A stretch of 18,701 bases of DNA from Ruminococcus sp. UBA7013. GTDB lineage: Bacteria; Bacillota; Clostridia; Oscillospirales; Ruminococcaceae. Positions within the stretch are counted from its first letter, which is position 1. Each line of letters opens with the position of its first letter. The stretch covers positions 1 to 18,701 of the forward strand of contig DJXD01000020.1 in NCBI GenBank assembly GCA_002449585.1, written 5' to 3'. The notes beneath the pieces were generated by a model. It did no database searches, was not told where the DNA came from, and was given only the letters and a program-made list of their open reading frames with translations. Both the position numbers and the translations under genes were made by a program. Shown here one piece after another: positions 1 through 8,800 of this stretch.

Positions 1-101
1 TGGAAACTTAAATATCAAACTTCTTGCGAAGCCCCCACCTCTTCTAGCGGGGGAGAGTTCACCTTCTGTTCTGGAAAGGTGTCTGGACAAGGCATGATCA
101 C

Positions 102-485
102 ATGTCAGATATTGAATATTATGGAGGATTCTGGGAAACTGTAAAAAGCTTTACTAATCTGATGCCATTCCGAACAATCAGAAATTATGCTGATTAGATG
201 GATGATTTTTCATTCCATGATTTTGCGTTTGAAAATCTCGCCGGAAATATTCTGCTGTTTGTGCCGTATGGTGTCTTTTGTCCGTATTTCTGGCAGAAAC
301 AAAGAAAATTTTCCGTATTCTTTCTGACGGCACTGATTTTGATTTTCTGCATTGAAGTGACACAGGTGCTCACATTCCTGGGGTCATGTGATATTGATGA
401 TTTCATACTCAATTTGATTGGCTGTTGCATGGGGTTTCTGCTCTGGTTGGCATTCAGGCCGATCATCAAAAAATTAAATATCTGA
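102..485 (+). pseudogene. VanZ-like membrane protein remnant with in-frame TAG
   Basis: Two stretches in one frame together resemble a VanZ-family protein. The first (102-194) contains NLMPFRTIRNY and the second (198-485, 95 residues) contains ENLAGNILLFVPYG, IEVTQ and DIDDFILNLIG, the usual order of VanZ motifs. They are separated only by a TAG at 195-197. The usual first membrane helix before NLMPF is not encoded upstream in this frame, which has stops at 45 and 9, so the gene seems to have lost its N-terminus as well. The second part could still be translated from ATG 198, but I see no good ribosome site before it. VanZ-like proteins are small membrane proteins; the founding member gives low-level teicoplanin resistance, and most relatives have no known role. 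It is probably a decayed gene. The family call is firm, the pseudogene call likely. Confidence 0.65.
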
Positions 486-487
486 AA

Positions 488-732
488 ACAATGACGGAGA
501 TGTCATTATGATCAGCATAAGCTATGAAATTACAGAGAGTTGTCTGCAATTGGGCTGAAACAGACGGCAGTTTCAAGTATCATGATGAATACCACTCCTG
601 AGTCTGTCCAATCCACAGCGGCTGACTGCCGTTATCCAGTCAATGAGATATGTATGATGATACATAAATTCAGGTGGAACAGCGGTTTTATCGCCCTGAG
701 GTCATGCAAGTGCATGATTTCAGGGCTTTTTG
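488..732 (+). promoter_or_regulatory. T-box riboswitch, threonine specifier ACC
   Basis: This is a tRNA-sensing leader that controls transcription of the following operon. AGAGAG (about 534-539) and GCTGAAA (554-560) are typical of T-box Stem I. The specifier loop reads GAAT-ACC-A with ACC (Thr) at 591-593. The T-box AGGTGGAACAGCGG lies at 672-685. The antiterminator is clear: CAGG (671-674) pairs with CCTG (695-698) and GCG (682-684) with CGC (692-694), leaving a TGGAACA bulge. Its 3' half overlaps the terminator stem that starts at 693, so the two structures exclude each other. The TGGA bulge would pair with a tRNA acceptor end of U73-CCA, which fits a Gram-positive tRNA-Thr. Uncharged tRNA-Thr should therefore raise expression of the small membrane protein gene and thrS. 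I do not see a convincing promoter before it. Confidence 0.92.
693..732 (+). terminator. T-box leader terminator (attenuator)
   Basis: A 15-bp stem pairs GCCCTGAGGTCATGC with GCATGATTTCAGGGC. It has two G-T wobbles and an AAGT loop, and a run of six T follows. This is the default 'off' structure of the T-box leader and ends 18 bases before the next start codon. Confidence 0.9.
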
Positions 733-750
733 TATGCAGGAGGTATAAGC

Positions 751-1197
751 TTGTATCTGATCCCTTATTGTCATTATCATTGGAATGTCGCAATGTCTGC
801 CGAACAGACCGCTGATATTCTGCAAAATGCTGTTATGCAGACGAATTCCCGCTTCTATGGAAGCTATGAAAAATTTCAGTTCCGGCTTCGCTATCGAGGG
901 AAAAATATTCGCAAAAACAGCTATCGGCCAATCATTAAAATTCATATCAAAGCTTCTGATTTTGACAGCTGTCAGATTTCTGTCAAGGCATCAATTTCTA
1001 TTTCAGCATGGATTTTTATGATTTTCTGGGAAGCTGTCACCTTATCCATGCTGATCCGGGAATCTTCTCAGATGGAAATATTTTCTATCCCTGGCTTATT
1101 TTTCGTATTATTTGGGCTGATATTTCCATCAATTGCATTTTCAGTAGAAGCTGCCCCCGCTGTCAAAGAACTGAAATCTTTATTTCATATTGATTAA
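751..1197 (+). CDS. small two-helix membrane protein of unknown function
   Basis: This is a 148-residue protein that I do not recognise by name. The start is chosen as TTG 751 because a perfect AGGAGG (738-743) lies 7 bases before it; the TTG at 730 overlaps the terminator T-run and has no such site. The N-terminal half is soluble and polar, with Phe/Tyr/Arg-rich strands (FYGSYEKFQFRLRYRG, NSYRPIIKIHIKA at about residues 36-68). It is followed by two hydrophobic helices at about residues 82-102 and 112-133, and then a short tail. The layout suggests a cytoplasmic domain followed by a membrane hairpin. It lies between the Thr T-box and thrS, 41 bases before thrS, so it should be co-transcribed with thrS and induced by threonine starvation. 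A role in threonine supply or stress is possible but is not shown by the sequence. Confidence 0.72.
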   Translation: MYLIPYCHYHWNVAMSAEQTADILQNAVMQTNSRFYGSYEKFQFRLRYRGKNIRKNSYRPIIKIHIKASDFDSCQISVKASISISAWIFMIFWEAVTLSMLIRESSQMEIFSIPGLFFVLFGLIFPSIAFSVEAAPAVKELKSLFHID

Positions 1198-1238
1198 TAT
1201 GCATTCATTGCATAAATAAATAAAAAGGAGATATTTTT

Positions 1239-3185
1239 ATGCTGAAATTAACACTCAAAGACGGAAGCATCTTCCAAGCAGAAGAAAATCAGTCTGCCGC
1301 TGAAATCATCAAAAATATTGGCATGGGGCTTTATAAAGCCGCCTGTGTTGTCAAGATTGATGGACAAGTCTGTGATCTGCGTACCGTTCTGACAAAAGAT
1401 TGTTCTTTTGAGGTTCTCACTTTTGATGACCCCGAAGGCAAAAAAGCATTCTGGCATACGGCTTCCCATATTCTGGCGCAGGCCGTCAAGAGACTCTATC
1501 CTGATACAAAATTAGCAATCGGCCCTGCTATTGATGGCGGTTTCTATTATGATTTTGATGCAGAACATCCTTTCAAGCCCGAAGAACTTACCAAAATCGA
1601 AGCCGAAATGAAAAAAATCGTCAAGGAAAAACTCCCCCTCGAAGCCTTTACCCTCCCCCCAGCTGAAGCACTCCAGAAACTCAAGGACATGGATGAACCC
1701 TATAAAGTCGAACTCTGTGAAGAACATGCTCAGAAAGGTGAGCCGATTTCTTTCTATCAGCAGGGTGATTTTGTCGATCTCTGCGCAGGCCCTCACCTCA
1801 TGACAACTGAACCCGTCAAAGCCTTCAAACTTCTGTCCTGCACTGGCGCATATTGGAGAGGTTCTGAAAAAAATAAATCCCTTTCCAGAATCTATGGCAC
1901 AGCATTCCCTAAGGCTGCCCAGCTCGATGAAGATCTCAAACGCCGTGAAGATGCGAAACTTCGTGATCATAATAAATTAGGCCGTGAATTGGAATATTTC
2001 ACTACAGTGGATTATGTCGGCCAAGGACTTCCCATTCTCCTCCCGAAAGGAGCTCGTGTCGTTCAGCTCCTGCAAAGATGGGTGGAAGATTATGAACAGG
2101 CTCATGGCTGTATTCTCACAAAAACCCCCCTCTTTGCTAAAAGAGATTTATATAAAATCTCCGGTCACTGGGATCATTATCTTGATGGTATGTTCGTGAT
2201 TGGTGATCCATATGATGAATCAAAAGATTGCTTTGCCCTCCGCCCCATGACTTGCCCTTTCCAGTATCAGGTATATCTGAATAAACAAAGATCCTATAAA
2301 GAACTCCCTATGAGATTAACAGAAACTTCTACCCTGTTCCGAAATGAAGATTCCGGCGAAATGCATGGCCTGATCCGTGTCCGTCAGTTTACGATCTCAG
2401 AAGGACATTATATCCTCCGCCCCGATCAGCTCGAAGAAGAATTCAAAGGCTGTCTTGAATTCGTCAAGTATTTCCTCGGTACAGTCGGACTCCTTGAAAA
2501 CTGCACTTATCGCTTTTCTCAGTGGGATCCTGCTAATCCTCAAAATAAATATGAAGGTACGCCCGAACAGTGGGAAGAAGCACAGAGAGCTATGGGGCAA
2601 ATTCTGGATCGGCTCGGACTGGAATATACTATCGGTATTGATGAAGCCGCTTTCTATGGCCCTAAACTTGATATCCAGTATAAAAATGTATTCGGTAAAG
2701 AGGATACTCTCGTTACGATCCAGATCGATATGATGCAGGCTAAAAAATTCGGAATGGAATATGTGGATAAAGATGGCTCTAAGAAAATTCCCTATATCAT
2801 TCACAGAACATCCCTCGGCTGCTTTGAACGCACGCTTGCTTATATGCTCGAACATTTCGCAGGTGCTATGCCCCTTTGGATCGCTCCCGAACAGGTCAAA
2901 ATTATTCCCATTGCTGACCGTCATCTTGATTTTTCCAATGAAGTCCGGGAAGCTCTCAGCAATGCCGGCATCCGCTGTTCTATTGATGATAGAGCCGAAA
3001 AGATCGGCAAGAAGATCCGGGAAGCTACACTTGATAAAATCCCTTATATGCTCACGATCGGTGACAATGAAACAGAGGCAAAAACAGTTTCCGTCCGCAC
3101 TCGCAAAGGCGATAATCTCGGCAATATGACCATTGATGAACTCCTTGCAAAACTTCTGCATGAGATCGCCACAAAAGCAAAATAA
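1239..3185 (+). CDS. thrS: threonine--tRNA ligase
   Basis: ThrRS charges tRNA-Thr with threonine using ATP in the cytoplasm. The 648 residues follow the bacterial domain order. A TGS domain (about 1-61) is followed by the editing domain, with FWHTASH giving His73 and His77 and VDLCAGPH giving Cys182. The class II catalytic core has motif 2 at FRNEDSGEMHGL (367-378) and motif 3 at GCFERTLA (527-534). The anticodon-binding domain runs from about 546 to the end. The zinc ligands are present as Cys339 (MTCP), His390 and His522. MTCPFQYQVY and RVRQFTISEGH differ from the MNCP.H and FTQDDAH forms of E. coli and B. subtilis and fit the second ThrRS type common in Clostridia. AAAGGAG (1224-1230) lies 8 bases before the ATG. 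Expression should be controlled by the upstream Thr T-box. Confidence 0.97.
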   Translation: MLKLTLKDGSIFQAEENQSAAEIIKNIGMGLYKAACVVKIDGQVCDLRTVLTKDCSFEVLTFDDPEGKKAFWHTASHILAQAVKRLYPDTKLAIGPAIDGGFYYDFDAEHPFKPEELTKIEAEMKKIVKEKLPLEAFTLPPAEALQKLKDMDEPYKVELCEEHAQKGEPISFYQQGDFVDLCAGPHLMTTEPVKAFKLLSCTGAYWRGSEKNKSLSRIYGTAFPKAAQLDEDLKRREDAKLRDHNKLGRELEYFTTVDYVGQGLPILLPKGARVVQLLQRWVEDYEQAHGCILTKTPLFAKRDLYKISGHWDHYLDGMFVIGDPYDESKDCFALRPMTCPFQYQVYLNKQRSYKELPMRLTETSTLFRNEDSGEMHGLIRVRQFTISEGHYILRPDQLEEEFKGCLEFVKYFLGTVGLLENCTYRFSQWDPANPQNKYEGTPEQWEEAQRAMGQILDRLGLEYTIGIDEAAFYGPKLDIQYKNVFGKEDTLVTIQIDMMQAKKFGMEYVDKDGSKKIPYIIHRTSLGCFERTLAYMLEHFAGAMPLWIAPEQVKIIPIADRHLDFSNEVREALSNAGIRCSIDDRAEKIGKKIREATLDKIPYMLTIGDNETEAKTVSVRTRKGDNLGNMTIDELLAKLLHEIATKAK

Positions 3186-3215
3186 TTTATTCTAATCATT
3201 ATTATATTTTATATT

Positions 3216-3241
3216 AGCACTCCTTCGGGAGTGCTTTTTTT
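3216..3241 (+). terminator. thrS rho-independent terminator
   Basis: An 8-bp perfect stem AGCACTCC/GGAGTGCT with a TTCG tetraloop is followed by a T-run. It lies 31 bases after the thrS stop. Confidence 0.95.
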
Positions 3242-3302
3242 GTCAGATCTGTTAAAAAAACAATTGTAATTTTGTGCAAAAAATAGAAAATTTCCGAAAC
3301 GC

Positions 3303-3332
3303 TTGCATTTTTTTTTTTGATATAATTATAGT
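3303..3332 (+). promoter_or_regulatory. promoter with an 11-T tract in the spacer
   Basis: A TTGCAT box (3303-3308) is followed by a run of 11 T (3308-3318) and then TATAATTATAGT (3321-3332). Taking TATAGT (3327-3332) as the -10 box gives an 18-base spacer; taking TATAAT (3321-3326) gives only 12. The -35 match is weak (TTG only). It lies between the thrS terminator and a strong ribosome site (AAGGAGGG, 3384-3391), so a promoter here is expected. The exact boxes are uncertain. Confidence 0.55.
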
Positions 3333-3397
3333 AAGCAATGTATTATGAGTGACATAAAAACTGTTTTCACAGTGCAATCTATCAAGGAGGGAATACT

Positions 3398-5551
3398 ATG
3401 AGTAAAAAAAGAAAAAAGACCTCTCGTGAAAAAAGAGCATTAATCGGTGCGGTATGCACTGCGGCGGTTATTCTGGCCGGCTCTACATTCGCATGGTTCA
3501 CAAGTTCAAATGAGGTTACCAACCGTCTGAGTGCAAACGCTGACTACAATGTGCAGATTGTCGAATCATTTACACCGCCCAACAACTGGCTTCCTGGGCA
3601 GGAAGTAAAGAAGGATGTTTACGCAACTAACACAGGTAATATTGGTGCGTTTGTAAGAGAAGATATCAATGGTGCGCTGACAATTACAAAAGAAAAGGCT
3701 ACACCTACTCTGACAGCTAATTCTATCAAATTGAGTGCAGAAGAACGCTATGTCATGGAAGCAGGTTCTTTCCTTGCTTATAAGCCTGCCGCTTCTGAAA
3801 AAGTTCTTGGTGACCAGATTGTTATCCGCCCTGATGATGCAGAAGGCACAGCCCTGACTGATTTCCAGCCTGATAAAGAAGGTCTTTATGTTTTCAGAAG
3901 AAGCATTGCAGTTGCTGGTGACAGGGAAGAAACCTTTGAATATGCCGGCTACTATTACAAGGAGAATCAATTTTATAAAATCAGCAATTTGAATGTGACA
4001 CCCGATACAACACCAGACAAATCCGGCGACGGTGTGAAGACAGACGGCAACCTTGCAAGTGCTTCTGCCGGTTTCTTTGAAGAAGAAACAAAGGTTATCA
4101 ATCCTGTTGATTTGACGTATAAGGAAATTACAAATTCTATGACAGATGACGATGACTATAAAGCAGGCTATGTAGGCAAGTATCTCATTGCTTCCTATGA
4201 TACTGGCAACTATAAGGCACAGGCTGCTCTTGCATCCGCTGCTGCTGCTTATGATGATGCAATCCATAATTATGAATATTTAAGTGCTTTGTTGGCTGCT
4301 GCAACAAATGAGGCTACAGCTGCTGGTGAAGAGAGTGGTACATTAAAAACTGCTAAAGAGACTCTTGATGAAAAACAAACAGCATTAACTAATGCTATTA
4401 AAGCTGTAAAGGATGCTCAGGATGCTGTAGACGATGCACAGGTTGCGCTGAATGATGCAAAATCAGCTCAGGAATACTGGGATGCTGCCGTAAAGGCTTC
4501 TAAGGTTAAGCTGTATGGCAGTGAAAGCGGAAGTGATAGTAGTTATACCACTGATTCCCTCTATGATAAGTTGCAAGCTGCTAAAACTGCTGTTACGACT
4601 TCTGGAACTGCTACTAACACAGCACGTTTTGAACAAGAGCTTGATGCATGGGTTACAACAAATGCAGACACTCTTGGTGGACGTACCAGAACTGGCACAG
4701 GAGCAAATGCATTAACAGTTGCTGACCTTGAAAAGTTTAAGGCTGATTTGTCCGACACTGATGAAAAGCATGATTTCTATGTTGCAAGTGCCAACGAGCA
4801 GATTGCACAGCTCAATTATGATAATGAAAAGAAAATTTATGATGATGCTGTTGCTGAACTTGGTACAGAGTCCGATACTAAGGATAAGGACACCGCTTAT
4901 GGCAAGATTGCAAAGGCAAATGAAGAATTAACAGCTGCAAAGGGAATCTTGGCTACAAAGCAGACTGATTTAGCCACTGCACAGAGCGATTACAATACTG
5001 CTTATGCTGCTTGGATTGAGGCTGCGGCAAACAGCAAGGCTGCTGAGGCTTACAAGGCTGAAATTCAAGCTGGTAAGGGTGCTGATACTGTATTAGGAAA
5101 AGCTAAATCAGCATATGAAACAGCCGCTACAGAAGCAAATCTGAAAAAATCTGACGGCGAACTGAGAATTTACATCAAACTTTCTGATAATGTGGTAACA
5201 GAAGGTGGTACTGCTTCGCAGTGGCAGATGCTCCCGACTGCTGATGCTGACGGTAAGCTGACAAACAACACAGCAACGTTCTACTACACAAGCATTCTTG
5301 ATGCAGGTGAAACTTCTACCCGACTGATTGAAAGCGTAGAGCTTGACAAGAATGCAACACAGGATATGTATAAGTCCTTTGACTTTGACCTCAATGTTGC
5401 TCTTGATTCTGTTCAGATTACTTATGGTGATGACCAGGCAACAATTCTTGCTGATGGTACACCGAGTGAACTGGATGCTGTTGCAACTCTCGCTACACCC
5501 ACAAACATTGATACAACAATTACATGGAGCAAGACAACTCCTACTACCTAA
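3398..5551 (+). CDS. SipW-type TasA/BsaA-like matrix protein with coiled-coil insert
   Basis: This is a secreted protein of 717 residues. A basic start, a hydrophobic helix (about 14-33) and FAWFTSSNEVTNRLSA form the signature of SipW-dependent signal peptides; cleavage is expected just before or after the AWF region. The early mature part (VESFTPPNNWLPGQEVKKDV then TNTGNIGAFVR) and the C-terminal part from about 588 (IYIKL, TFYYTSILDAGETSTRLI, FDFDLNVALDSVQ) match the two halves of the TasA/camelysin/BsaA type of beta-sandwich. Between them, about residues 273-586 form an Ala-, Lys-, Asp- and Glu-rich heptad region (for example AIKAVKDAQDAVDDAQVAL) that looks like a long coiled coil. TasA relatives form extracellular fibres in biofilms and most are about 200-300 residues long. 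It probably depends on the SipW encoded at 16292-16813. The ribosome site AAGGAGGG lies 6 bases before the ATG. Confidence 0.85.
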   Translation: MSKKRKKTSREKRALIGAVCTAAVILAGSTFAWFTSSNEVTNRLSANADYNVQIVESFTPPNNWLPGQEVKKDVYATNTGNIGAFVREDINGALTITKEKATPTLTANSIKLSAEERYVMEAGSFLAYKPAASEKVLGDQIVIRPDDAEGTALTDFQPDKEGLYVFRRSIAVAGDREETFEYAGYYYKENQFYKISNLNVTPDTTPDKSGDGVKTDGNLASASAGFFEEETKVINPVDLTYKEITNSMTDDDDYKAGYVGKYLIASYDTGNYKAQAALASAAAAYDDAIHNYEYLSALLAAATNEATAAGEESGTLKTAKETLDEKQTALTNAIKAVKDAQDAVDDAQVALNDAKSAQEYWDAAVKASKVKLYGSESGSDSSYTTDSLYDKLQAAKTAVTTSGTATNTARFEQELDAWVTTNADTLGGRTRTGTGANALTVADLEKFKADLSDTDEKHDFYVASANEQIAQLNYDNEKKIYDDAVAELGTESDTKDKDTAYGKIAKANEELTAAKGILATKQTDLATAQSDYNTAYAAWIEAAANSKAAEAYKAEIQAGKGADTVLGKAKSAYETAATEANLKKSDGELRIYIKLSDNVVTEGGTASQWQMLPTADADGKLTNNTATFYYTSILDAGETSTRLIESVELDKNATQDMYKSFDFDLNVALDSVQITYGDDQATILADGTPSELDAVATLATPTNIDTTITWSKTTPTT

Positions 5552-5600
5552 ACGTCTTGAGTTTGGTTTAATTAAAAGCTCAAATTTAAAACAAATCCGT

Positions 5601-5676
5601 GGGGCGGCTTTCCGCCGTCCCTGCGGTCTTTGCGAAAACTTCTCCTTTTGCGGAGGAGCTTCCGGAGGGACTGCCC
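5601..5676 (+). other. compact structured intergenic element
   Basis: The 302 bases between the TasA-like gene and the adhesin start hold a GC-rich element in an AT-rich spacer. Hairpin A is GGCGG-CTTT-CCGCC (5603-5616). Stem B pairs GTCCCTGCGG (5617-5626) with CCGGAGGGAC (5662-5671), 9 of 10 bases. Inside B, CTTCTCC (5639-5645) pairs with GGAGGAG (5652-5658). No T-run follows directly, so it is not a standard terminator. It could be a dispersed palindromic repeat, an mRNA-stability element or an RNA structure between two genes of one transcript. The rest of the spacer (5677-5838) is AT-rich, with no gene and no clear promoter that I can defend. Confidence 0.5.
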
Positions 5677-5853
5677 TTCAAATATATTTTGCTATGGAAA
5701 TATCCCCCTGTTTTCGGCTGAATATATCATTTACCAGACATTTTGTCCTTTACAGAATCAAAAATAACAGTCATGCACTTAATTTCAGTGATGGGGGAAT
5801 TAGGTGCTTTTTTCTATTTGATAAATTTTGAATTACGGAAGGAGGATGAGAGA

Positions 5854-8800
5854 ATGAAAACGAAAAAACAGCGTTTTGTTTCCAGCTTTCTGGCAGTGAT
5901 ATTGATATTGAACCTCATTGATGGACGTGTTTTGTCCTATTGCTGGCAGCAGCTTAAGGCTTTTGCGGCAGCACAGGATTATACAGGCTACTTTCAATGG
6001 GATATTTCAGAATTGACAACTCCGCCTGAGAATGGTTCAGCATCCGGAGAGAATCCGGTTATCATTACCGATAAAAACGGAAAACAAATGCGTGAGATTA
6101 CATTGACAAATAATACTGACCTCTTCTTGAAAGAATCGGCGGACGATAATCCTGTTTTGAAAACAACTTTTTATTTTAACCTCAAACGTGGTGTAGATGC
6201 AGGATTGCTGGAATTTACCATTACTGGCATGGATGAGCTGATTCGTAACGGCACATTGAAGTTAAACGACCAAGACCCGAATCTTGTGAAAACATGGGAA
6301 ATCACACAGGATGAAAAAACTGGTAATTATACTTTCAAAAACAAGGTTCGTGTTACTTCCAACAACGAAACAACATTTACATGGCAGTTCAATTCCCGTG
6401 AGGCAGTTACTGACACAAATATTACATTGAATACAGAATGTAAAATTACGGAAATTGAGTACGACCCTGATACAGGTCTGGAAGTCAAGCGTGAACAGAT
6501 TACACTTGATACCAATGACCTGATATTCAGCTATGAATCCGAACCCGACAAAAGTCAGGTGAAAATTGTTTGTGAAGATTTGGAAGAACTGGATGTCAAT
6601 AACCTGAATGTAGATTATGACTGGCGGAGTTATCGTTCTACACTCGGTCTGGAAGGAATCACAGAATACACCAAAACAAATGGCGGTCAGCCTTTCAGAA
6701 AGACAAGGGCTGATTTTGAAACCGATAACGAATATAATACATATATTAAAAATATAGCGGAATATATGGGTTATCTCGATGATGCTACTGGTACCGCCTC
6801 AGAGAAATTTTTAAATGCTTATGCAGACGGAGAAGGCAACATCAACTGGGATGCACTCACTCTCTATAATGCTCATGCAATCAAACAGAGCAGAGAAGAA
6901 CAAGTAAAAAGCCAGATGGCGAGAGGTATCAAACGTGCAGATTACTTTATCGAAGTAAAAAAGCCAGATGACGTTGACTGGAAAGATATTCTTGTTGTCA
7001 ATTCCAATGGCGACCGTGTTCCGGTTGTTGAAACACAAATCAATGGTAATACTGTCTGGGGATTTTATGATTTTCAGGGTGCAGGAGACAGAAAACCTGG
7101 TGAAGCCTATAGTTGTGTATATCGTGTCGGTGTTTTGAATGATACAATTAAAAATGCCACGGAAGAATTGAATATTGAATTGAAAGGGCATTATCTTGTG
7201 ACCTATCAAGATACCACTGCACCAGTTGACTATACTGATTCTGCTGCACATAAATTAAGTATCATAGATGAACAGCCAATTGGAGACGGCGATTATCTGC
7301 ATAAATTCAATAATTATGAAATCAATAACGGTACTACCTACAATGGGGTGGAATATCAATCTCATGCAAAGCATTATTCACCGGTGAATCAGTTGTTATA
7401 TGATTCTGTTTTCAATGGAAGAACTGTGACATACTCACTGAGTGCTTCTACGAAACAGGCGACATATGCGGACGGAAAAACAGAAGATACAAACGGAAAA
7501 GCACGGAAATACGACCTTATTTATGAGGACTATGCACCTGCAATAAAAAATCTTAGTGGTGCGGATGACAGAACACTCACCTACAAGGAGTATGATTTTA
7601 CCCGTGTCAGTATCAGCAAGTTAGTTGATGGTAATACCGTTGGTGTAATTGACCCCACTGTGACAAATGATATTGCCTATAAGGATGAAAAAGGCTTCCC
7701 TTTTGTTATCTACGGAAAAAGTAATGACAGTGAAAACGTTGAATATTACAATACATGGAAAGAAGTCGGCTCTGGTACAACTCTTTCAGAATCTGAGGTA
7801 TTGCTTCCGGCTGGTATTGATGAAATTCAGATTGTTGTCAAAGATTTGACAATTCGTGCCTATCTTCGTGCTTTTGTGGATATTCAATATAATCTTGACT
7901 CTGATTTGCGTAACCACATCTATATTGATACAGCTCATGATTATGAAACAGTTGAAGTTACAGATGGTGACGGAAATCTGTTATATGATGATGACGGAAA
8001 TGTTAGAACTAAAATAGTACGCAAGGAAGACACAAACAAAGGTACACATCTTGTCAATACTTTCACCAGAAAGCAGTATCTTGACACAAATTATAGCCCC
8101 GATAGCTTTAATGCAACCAATTTTCAAAATGAACGAGACGACCATTCCAATACGTGGCTGCGTGAATCAACCACAACGATTGATTCTCATACTTCAATAG
8201 AAGATTTCAAATTCCATACTTTAACAGAAGAAGAACTGAAAGAACATGGCGGAATCCCTTCTGATTACTATACCACTATCATTTCTTCCGGTGGTACAAT
8301 TCAGTCTGACACGGAAAGTTCTCTGAACCATTTTGCAATTTATTCCAAACTTCCTAATGGTGTAACACCTTCAGAGGGCTGGCTGGAACAATTTAAGGAA
8401 TCCCTTATTTTTGATGGTGTATTGCAGGGTACAAATAAGCGTGTTGATGCACAATTTATGATGGATAACAATGCAGTTACTGTTTATTATGATGCAGGAA
8501 CGAAATGTATTGTAGCAGAATTTGAGTGCAACGGTTTTTCTTTCCGTGCTGACCAGCTTGTCAGTGTAGATTTCAGCTATCCGGCTGAAATTTCGCTTGC
8601 AAAGGTCAAATCTTCCGGACTGGCACAAACTCCGTTTGTCACAGAAACTTATCTTACTGTACTTGATGATAATGTCAAACTCAGTCCGGCAAAAGATAAA
8701 ACCCTTACAGAAGTCAACGAAACCCCCTACCAAAAAGCAAAATCAGCAAAATCCAGTGCAAATACAAAAGTCTCTGCACTGGGTTCACAAAAAAATAATT

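Noticed and set aside
1512..3161. Long open frames on the - strand of thrS
   Set aside because: They are antisense shadows of a firmly identified gene and have no ribosome sites.
3349..3373. ACTGT-tttc-ACAGT and GTGA/TCAC inverted repeats before the 717-residue gene as an operator
   Set aside because: Short half-sites in an AT-rich leader; expected by chance and no regulator is linked.
5743..5853. Longer start (TTG 5743) for the adhesin
   Set aside because: No ribosome site; the signal peptide and AAGGAGG both fit ATG 5854.
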